From positions 248,001 through 312,000 of the forward strand of contig JAEUTZ010000016.1 in the NCBI GenBank assembly GCA_016787725.1: a stretch of DNA of 64,000 bases. The letters are read 5' to 3'. The notes beneath the pieces were generated by a model. It had not been told where the DNA came from and did no database searches. It was given only the letters and a program-made list of their open reading frames with translations. Numbering within the stretch: the first letter of the stretch is position 1; each line of letters opens with the position of its first letter. This document shows, piece by piece, positions 62,642 to 64,000 of this stretch. Source of the DNA: Cyclobacteriaceae bacterium (GTDB taxonomy: Bacteria > Bacteroidota > Bacteroidia > Cytophagales > Cyclobacteriaceae). Made by a program: the position numbers and the translations under genes.

Positions 62642-63838
62642 ATGAAGCCGATTTTAGAAATTCAGAACATTGGTAAAAAATTTCGGATTCAACACCGGGC
62701 AGGTGACTATTTGAGTTTAAGGGAAAGAATGGTCAATGTTTTGAAGTTTAATAACAATAAAATAGAAGACTTTTGGGCATTGAAGGATATTTCATTTGAG
62801 GTTCATGCGGGTGAATCAATTGGTATCATTGGTCGCAACGGAGCAGGTAAATCCACCCTGTTAAAAGTACTCTCAAAGATAACGCCACCAACTAATGGTC
62901 GAATTATTTCAAGAGGGCGTATTGCTAGTTTATTGGAAGTAGGAACAGGGTTTCATCCCGAACTTACAGGCAGGGAGAACATCTTTTTTAATGGTTCTTT
63001 GCTTGGTATGAAACGAAAGGAAATTGAAAACAAGTTTGATGAGATCGTTGATTTTAGTGGTGTTGAAAATTTTTTAGATACGTCACTTAAACATTATTCA
63101 AGCGGAATGCAATTGCGTTTGGCCTTTTCTGTGGCTGCTTTCCTCGAACCGGAAATTCTAATAATTGACGAAGTACTTGCTGTGGGTGATGCTGAATTTC
63201 AGAAAAAATGTCTGGGAAAGATGGAAGATGTCACTAAAAGTGGCCGCACAATTTTGTTTGTAAGTCACAATTTGGGCGCTATTGAAAACTTATGCAGAAA
63301 TGCGATCTTGTTAGATAAAGGTAAGGTGATTTCAGCAGGGTACGTAAATGAAGTAGTTAGACACTATCAACGATCATACAGTACTCAACAAATTTCGCGC
63401 TGGCAACGGTCACATCTAGGAAATGAGCCCGTATATTTTAGTAATGTAGAAGTAGGATTATCGGGAAAGCAGCCGGCTCACTTGCTTACTGTATATTGTG
63501 AGGTAATCTCACAAGTTAAACATAATGATGCTTTTTTAGCGTTTGATATCACTAATTCAATGGGCATTCCTATCCTTCAGGCAATTCCAACCTTGACTCC
63601 GTTTATCAATTATTCACGCGAAGCACGTAAATATATTACTGAAATTGAGCTGCCACCATTAATTCCAGATCAGTATAAAATATCTGCCTGGCTTGGGCCT
63701 CATAACACGGAAACCTTTTGCTTCGACAGGGAGGTAATAGGATTTGAAATCATCAACTCGCCTATGGAAGGCCGGAATTTTCCGCATTCACATCATAATG
63801 GTTTTTTAGTACAACCATCACGGCTAATCAATGGCTAG
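62642..63838 (+). CDS. ABC transporter ATPase of polysaccharide export (Wzt-like) with C-terminal domain
   Basis: 398 residues from ATG at 62642; the frame is open to 62594 but overlaps the permease. ATPase with Walker A G-R-N-G-A-G-K-S-T, signature H-Y-S-S-G-M-Q, Walker B I-L-I-I-D-E-V-L and H-loop V-S-H-N. Residues about 260-398 form an extra beta-rich domain, as in Wzt proteins whose C-terminus recognises the modified non-reducing end of the glycan. So the polymer is probably end-capped, and the adjacent methyltransferase is a candidate capper. Confidence 0.94.
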   Translation: MKPILEIQNIGKKFRIQHRAGDYLSLRERMVNVLKFNNNKIEDFWALKDISFEVHAGESIGIIGRNGAGKSTLLKVLSKITPPTNGRIISRGRIASLLEVGTGFHPELTGRENIFFNGSLLGMKRKEIENKFDEIVDFSGVENFLDTSLKHYSSGMQLRLAFSVAAFLEPEILIIDEVLAVGDAEFQKKCLGKMEDVTKSGRTILFVSHNLGAIENLCRNAILLDKGKVISAGYVNEVVRHYQRSYSTQQISRWQRSHLGNEPVYFSNVEVGLSGKQPAHLLTVYCEVISQVKHNDAFLAFDITNSMGIPILQAIPTLTPFINYSREARKYITEIELPPLIPDQYKISAWLGPHNTETFCFDREVIGFEIINSPMEGRNFPHSHHNGFLVQPSRLING

Positions 63839-64000
63839 AAAAATAATAAAGAGAATCGCTCAGCTTGGAGGCTTAGATTTTCAGCGCTATAATAAATCAC
63901 GCACGGAATATCGTAGGCTTTTTAAAAAGTACAAAGAATTCACGATGATTCCTGAAGAGCTGTTTATTAGTAATCTCGAACTTTGCAGTCGCGTTCTTAG
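63831..64000 (+). CDS. Partial gene, possible SAM-dependent methyltransferase
   Basis: ATG at 63831, overlapping the Wzt stop by 8 bp, open to the window edge (56 codons). The visible N-terminus has a basic start and M-I-P-E-E-L-F-I-S-N-L-E-L-C, which resembles the region before the SAM fold in TylF/MycF-type methyltransferases. Identification is tentative because the SAM motifs are beyond the edge. A glycan-capping role would fit the Wzt C-terminal domain. Confidence 0.5.
   Translation, partial: MARKIIKRIAQLGGLDFQRYNKSRTEYRRLFKKYKEFTMIPEELFISNLELCSRVL

Noticed and set aside
1-64000. tRNA, rRNA, CRISPR, insertion sequences
   Set aside because: None seen: no cloverleaf-like gaps, no regular spacer repeats, no transposase-like frames. 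A tRNAscan or Infernal run would settle small RNA genes.

Overview
The window looks like chromosome of a member of the Bacteroidota, most likely a Cytophagales-type gliding bacterium. Evidence: a gliding-motility lipoprotein GldH beside a PSP1/RicT protein, a secreted protein with a type IX secretion (T9SS) C-terminal sorting domain, a fused SecDF, many lipoproteins with Bacteroidota-type signal peptides, GWxTD, DUF2911 and DUF2723 families, and repeated exact matches to the Bacteroidota -7 promoter box (TAnnTTTG) just upstream of start codons. Gene density is very high. I see no rRNA, tRNA, CRISPR array, insertion sequence or prophage.

Layout. 1-4.4 kb (minus): envelope operon of a Wzx-like flippase, sugar-phosphate nucleotidyltransferase, TPR protein and a lipoprotein cut by the edge. 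4.5-5.7 kb: T9SS cargo with a beta-solenoid-like repeat. 5.7-8.2 kb: threonine catabolism, a short-chain threonine dehydrogenase divergent from a small unknown gene plus kbl. 8.2-18 kb: mixed accessory genes (Tat-exported sugar isomerase-like protein, GNAT-like protein, WalJ-type hydrolase, DUF2911-TPR protein, NTF2-like lipoprotein, ATP-grasp protein, SemiSWEET, and a cassette of lipoprotein, PD40 propeller and barrel). 18-22.5 kb: GH109-type glycosidase, M42-like peptidase, upp, membrane protein, serine dehydratase. 22.7-27.9 kb (plus): operon of a CxxC secreted protein, M28 peptidase, two paralogous alpha/beta hydrolases and a long-chain acyl-CoA synthetase. 27.9-33 kb (minus): MASE1 histidine kinase, gcvP, ndk. 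33.2-40.4 kb (plus): nrnA, two FKBP lipoproteins, rdgB, udk, a small secreted protein, secDF. 40.5-42.7 kb: two-component system followed by a 197-bp gap with the layout of a small RNA gene. 42.7-50.9 kb: gldH, ricT, purD, recQ, kdsD, manC, rlmB. 51-59.4 kb: GWxTD protein, methyltransferase, DUF2723 protein, membrane protein, TPR protein, polytopic membrane protein. 59.3-64 kb: surface-polysaccharide locus with a glycosyltransferase, an epimerase, a Wzm/Wzt ABC exporter and a partial methyltransferase running off the edge.

How the genes fit together. Threonine dehydrogenase and KBL convert threonine to glycine and acetyl-CoA, GcvP starts glycine cleavage, and SdaA deaminates serine, so amino-acid-to-C1/C2 catabolism is well represented. 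KdsD (Kdo), ManC (GDP-mannose), the flippase operon and the Wzm/Wzt locus serve surface glycans; DUF2723 may serve protein glycosylation. SecDF, GldH and FKBP lipoproteins serve export and gliding.

The most interesting undescribed element is the candidate regulatory RNA at about 42605-42739, directly downstream of the two-component system: OmpR-type direct repeats, a TACATTTG box, an internal long-range stem and a perfect 12-bp terminator, with no ATG. Other non-coding signals worth attention are mutually exclusive hairpins between ndk and gcvP, tandem inverted repeats at 15661-15730, and an orphan plus-strand terminator at 13190-13236.
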